NCBI RefSeq assembly: GCF_004027225.2
Contig: NC_044277.2
Location: forward strand, 35,186,812 to 35,250,811
DNA: 64,000 bases
Direction: 5' to 3'
From: Strigops habroptila
Taxonomy: Eukaryota; Chordata; Aves; Psittaciformes; Psittacidae
Both the position numbers and the translations under genes were made by a program. Each line of letters starts with the position of its first letter. Position 1 is the stretch's first letter. Under the pieces are notes generated by a model. That model saw only the letters and a list, made by a program, of their open reading frames with translations, did no database searches and had not been told where the DNA came from. This document shows, one piece after another, positions 61,785 through 64,000 of this stretch.

Positions 61785-62274
61785 TGGCTCTGGAAGGAGG
61801 CTGGGCGCGAGATTCGGCGGCGCCGACCGAGCCCGCCGCGAGCGGGGCAGCCCTGGGCGGCGGGCGCCGGCCGGCAGCGGGGGGGGACGTGTGGGGCGGC
61901 GCCGCGCCGCGGAGCGCACAGCAGCAGCCCCGGGGCGTGAAGGCGCCGCTGGAGCCTGCGGAGGTTCTGTCAGGAGCGGGGAGGCACAGCCGGGCGAGAA
62001 AGGGGGGGCCGCTGCGCGCTCCGTCCCTGCGGAGCCATGCCCGACGCGCCGGGGGCCTGGCCGGGCCGGGGCTGAGGGCGGCCGTCGCGGCGCTGGGGGT
62101 ACCGCGAAGCTCCGCGGGGAGGAGGGGGCCGTTGAAGGAGCCCTGTCCGCCTTGAGCCTTCCTGAGCAGCCAGTGCCCCTCTCCGCCCCCCCTGCTGTGA
62201 GAGAAGGAGCCCGGGCGGGGGCTCCGCGCCGCGCCCCGCTGCCGTGGCGGCCCCCCCTATGGTGCGCCCTGAGG

Positions 62275-62294
62275 ATGGCGAAAAGACCGCGCAG
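62275..62294 (+). CDS. MYBL1: MYBL1 (A-MYB) coding exon 1, partial gene
   Basis: Twenty bases encode MAKRPR plus two bases of the next codon, followed by a strong donor GCAG|GTGAGT. Vertebrate A-MYB starts MAKR-x-R and then S/T-E-D-E, with the first intron at exactly this place, so the carried AG would complete an Ser/Arg codon from exon 2. The start codon context (A at -3, G at +4) is optimal. MYBL1 is a DNA-binding activator with three R-type MYB repeats, needed for male meiosis and for pachytene piRNA precursor transcription. It follows VCPIP1 on the same strand, as in human 8q13. Exon 2 and the MYB repeats lie beyond 64000. The identification rests on a very short peptide, the donor, the CpG island and synteny together. 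Confidence 0.85.
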
Positions 62295-64000
62295 GTGAGT
62301 GTGGCTGCGGGCCCGGCCCGGGGGTCTCTGCGCCTCCTGCTCCCCCTAACCCCCCTGGGCAGCCGCTGCCTTCCACGCCGCCGCCCCGCGCCCAGGTACC
62401 CCCCCGCGCCCCGGGATCCCTGCCAGGTGCCGCCGCCGTCCCGCCCCGCCCCGTCCCTGCCGCCCTTCACCCCCCCGCCGAGCTGTGCTGGCGCTGCTCT
62501 CGGCCTCCTTCCACCTCCCCGGGCTCGGCTGTCACTGCCCACCTCCCTCCCTCCGCCCTCCCGTCCCTCCTTCGCCCGGCGGCCGCGCAGGTCTTCCCTC
62601 TGCCTTGCGAGCACCAGCTCCCGGGTAGAACCCTCGCATCTCGCCGCTGTGCTTTCGCTCGGACCATCTTTGTTGTAGCTTGCTTAGGCAACTCCTTGGC
62701 TTTGCTTTTCGACGGTCAGCGAGCCTGTCAGTAACGACTACGTCGTCTCTGCAGTAGCTTTTCCTGCTGGTTTCTTTCCTTCTACTGGAGTAATACTTCT
62801 TGTTTTCCTCCTCCCGAGTGGCTTTGGCACATCTCTGATGTAAGGTTTGAGGCCGTTAAGTTAAAGTTAACATTTAGGCCCTCTGATTCTTCCAATGTCT
62901 TAAATGCACCTACGTTCTCTGATTTGGCGTATTCTTTGGCTGAGGATGTCATCATGGCCTGAAATCTTCCTGAGAAATAATGTTTTCCACAAGAGCTTCA
63001 GCAGCAGCCCCAGATGGTTTTGATACATCTTTTGTTTTACTGATATGAAAATGGGTGTGTCTTTACTTTGTGTTCAGAAGGTGGGTCTTGGAGAACTGTT
63101 TTGTTGCTATAGTTATTCTTGTCCTAAATGGAAAATCTGTATCTGAAAGGTGATAAAGAAATGCAAAAGAGGGATCAGGATTGACAAAGAAAAGGATACC
63201 CAATGAGTAATAACAATGTGTGAGTTACCTGTGGTGTCCGGGGTTTACCGTAACTGCATACTTCTCATGGAATTGGTGGTTTCAAAGCTACAGGTATTAA
63301 AACTGCTTCTGCGTTTTCCTCTGACATGAAGAGAGTTTGTAAGTGAATCTTCTGCAAAACTGCAACTAAACCAAGAAAGCAATGCTTGGGGGGTCTAGTT
63401 GTGCAAGGAACAAAGATTCATCAAGGGGCATTGCTTGCAGAGATGAACTGCTGGAGCTGTCTATACGTAGCTATCTGCAAGAATCAGCTCGGAGAGAGAA
63501 TGTTTCTTGTTACTCCTAATCTGCATTTTTTTAGTTTAAGAGACTTTAATCTGTGATAGTGCAAACAATAATTTCATTTTTGCAAAGCTTTAGCTAGCGT
63601 TATCTCTGATGGCTATGAGTGCTTTGATGTCATAATTGAAAATACAACTGATTGTGGATAGCAGAGGAACACAGGGTTAGAGATCAGTAGTCCTAGATGA
63701 ATACCGTGTCAGTGTGTGATGATAGTATCTCCAAAAGTAATTCATTGTAGTTATGAGTTTACGTGAAAGTGGTTTCAAGATTATTAATCTAGGTGTGGAG
63801 TATGGTGGAGTGCACCAAAGGGAATGAAATCTGATTTTGTTAAACTGCTCTTGGTTTTGCATTTGGAAGCTTATTTTTTTTCCTTTAATGGTTCTCGACT
63901 CAGAATTGCAAAGACAGCTAGCACAGAACTCATTAAATACTTATTTTATTGTTCCAGATTTCTTACTTGATGAAATTTGGTGGCTCTGTTCCACTTGTGT
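62295..64000 (+). other. MYBL1 intron 1 (runs off the window)
   Basis: The intron begins GTGAGT. The first 350 bases are still CpG-rich and the rest is A+T-rich. I looked for the acidic EDEDDDLQY-type exon 2 and did not find it. No repeat or RNA gene recognised. Confidence 0.75.

Larger units (their letters stand above)
61190..62640 (+). promoter_or_regulatory. CpG island: MYBL1 promoter, 5' UTR and start of intron 1
   Basis: A sharp rise to CpG-dense sequence spans the tRNA-Tyr gene, the MYBL1 leader and the first intron boundary. It lacks a TATA box at a suitable place but has CCAAT and GC boxes at 61747-61758. The MYBL1 start site is probably between about 61790 and 62000, giving a 5' UTR of a few hundred bases. 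The long frames on both strands (up to 320 codons) reflect the rarity of stop codons in such sequence. Confidence 0.75.

Noticed and set aside
61336..62298. 320-codon plus frame and 134- to 214-codon minus frames across the MYBL1 island
   Set aside because: They run through the tRNA-Tyr gene and its neighbours. The peptide over the tRNA is the familiar mistranslation of a tRNA gene.
62300..64000. MYBL1 exon 2
   Set aside because: No acidic EDEDDD-type coding block with an acceptor was found. It lies beyond the window.
1..64000. CRISPR arrays, bacterial operons, origins or phage-type modules
   Set aside because: Nothing of the kind is present. All recognisable features are vertebrate nuclear.

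Overview
This window is vertebrate nuclear DNA, almost certainly from a bird and probably a neoavian species. The evidence is many 5'-truncated CR1 LINE copies carrying the avian CR1 3' tail, a solo LTR of a type familiar from neoavian genomes, compact introns and strong CpG islands. The gene content matches the block on human 8q13, where SGK3 (divergent), VCPIP1 and MYBL1 are neighbours. That synteny comes from general knowledge and was not checked by a search.

Layout. 1-17.5 kb is non-coding and A+T-rich to mixed, with CR1 fragments, one long ancient CR1 copy (7.1-8.4 kb) and a notable 84-nt hairpin (15.2 kb). A CpG island at 17.5-18.5 kb has no coding exon but carries good minus-strand splice donors. 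By synteny it is the best candidate for the SGK3 promoter, which would make the left 17 kb SGK3 intron. 18.5-34 kb is intergenic, with three more CR1 copies and a 28-bp perfect palindrome. A CR1 copy at 34.02-34.70 kb abuts the VCPIP1 promoter CpG island.

VCPIP1 (VCIP135, the p97/VCP-associated OTU deubiquitinase) is complete on the plus strand in three coding exons: 35291-37997, 43439-43525 and 46187-47058. They join in phase to 1221 residues, with the OTU Cys and His in place and the usual C-terminus. Its 3' UTR and intergenic DNA follow, with two copies of one LTR family 1.5 kb apart.

A third CpG island (61.2-62.6 kb) holds an intron-containing tRNA-Tyr(GTA) gene and, on the same strand, the first coding exon of MYBL1 (A-MYB). 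MYBL1 continues past the right edge of the window.

The genes do not form an operon-like unit. VCPIP1 acts in Golgi and ER reassembly and in ubiquitin editing, MYBL1 is a germ-cell transcription factor, and the tRNA serves translation. I found no convincing undescribed protein system. The most interesting unexplained items are the 15.2-kb hairpin, the island at 17.5 kb without a visible coding gene, the tRNA inside the MYBL1 promoter island, a possible MYB/CHR control cluster there, and paired ZNF143-like sites at VCPIP1.
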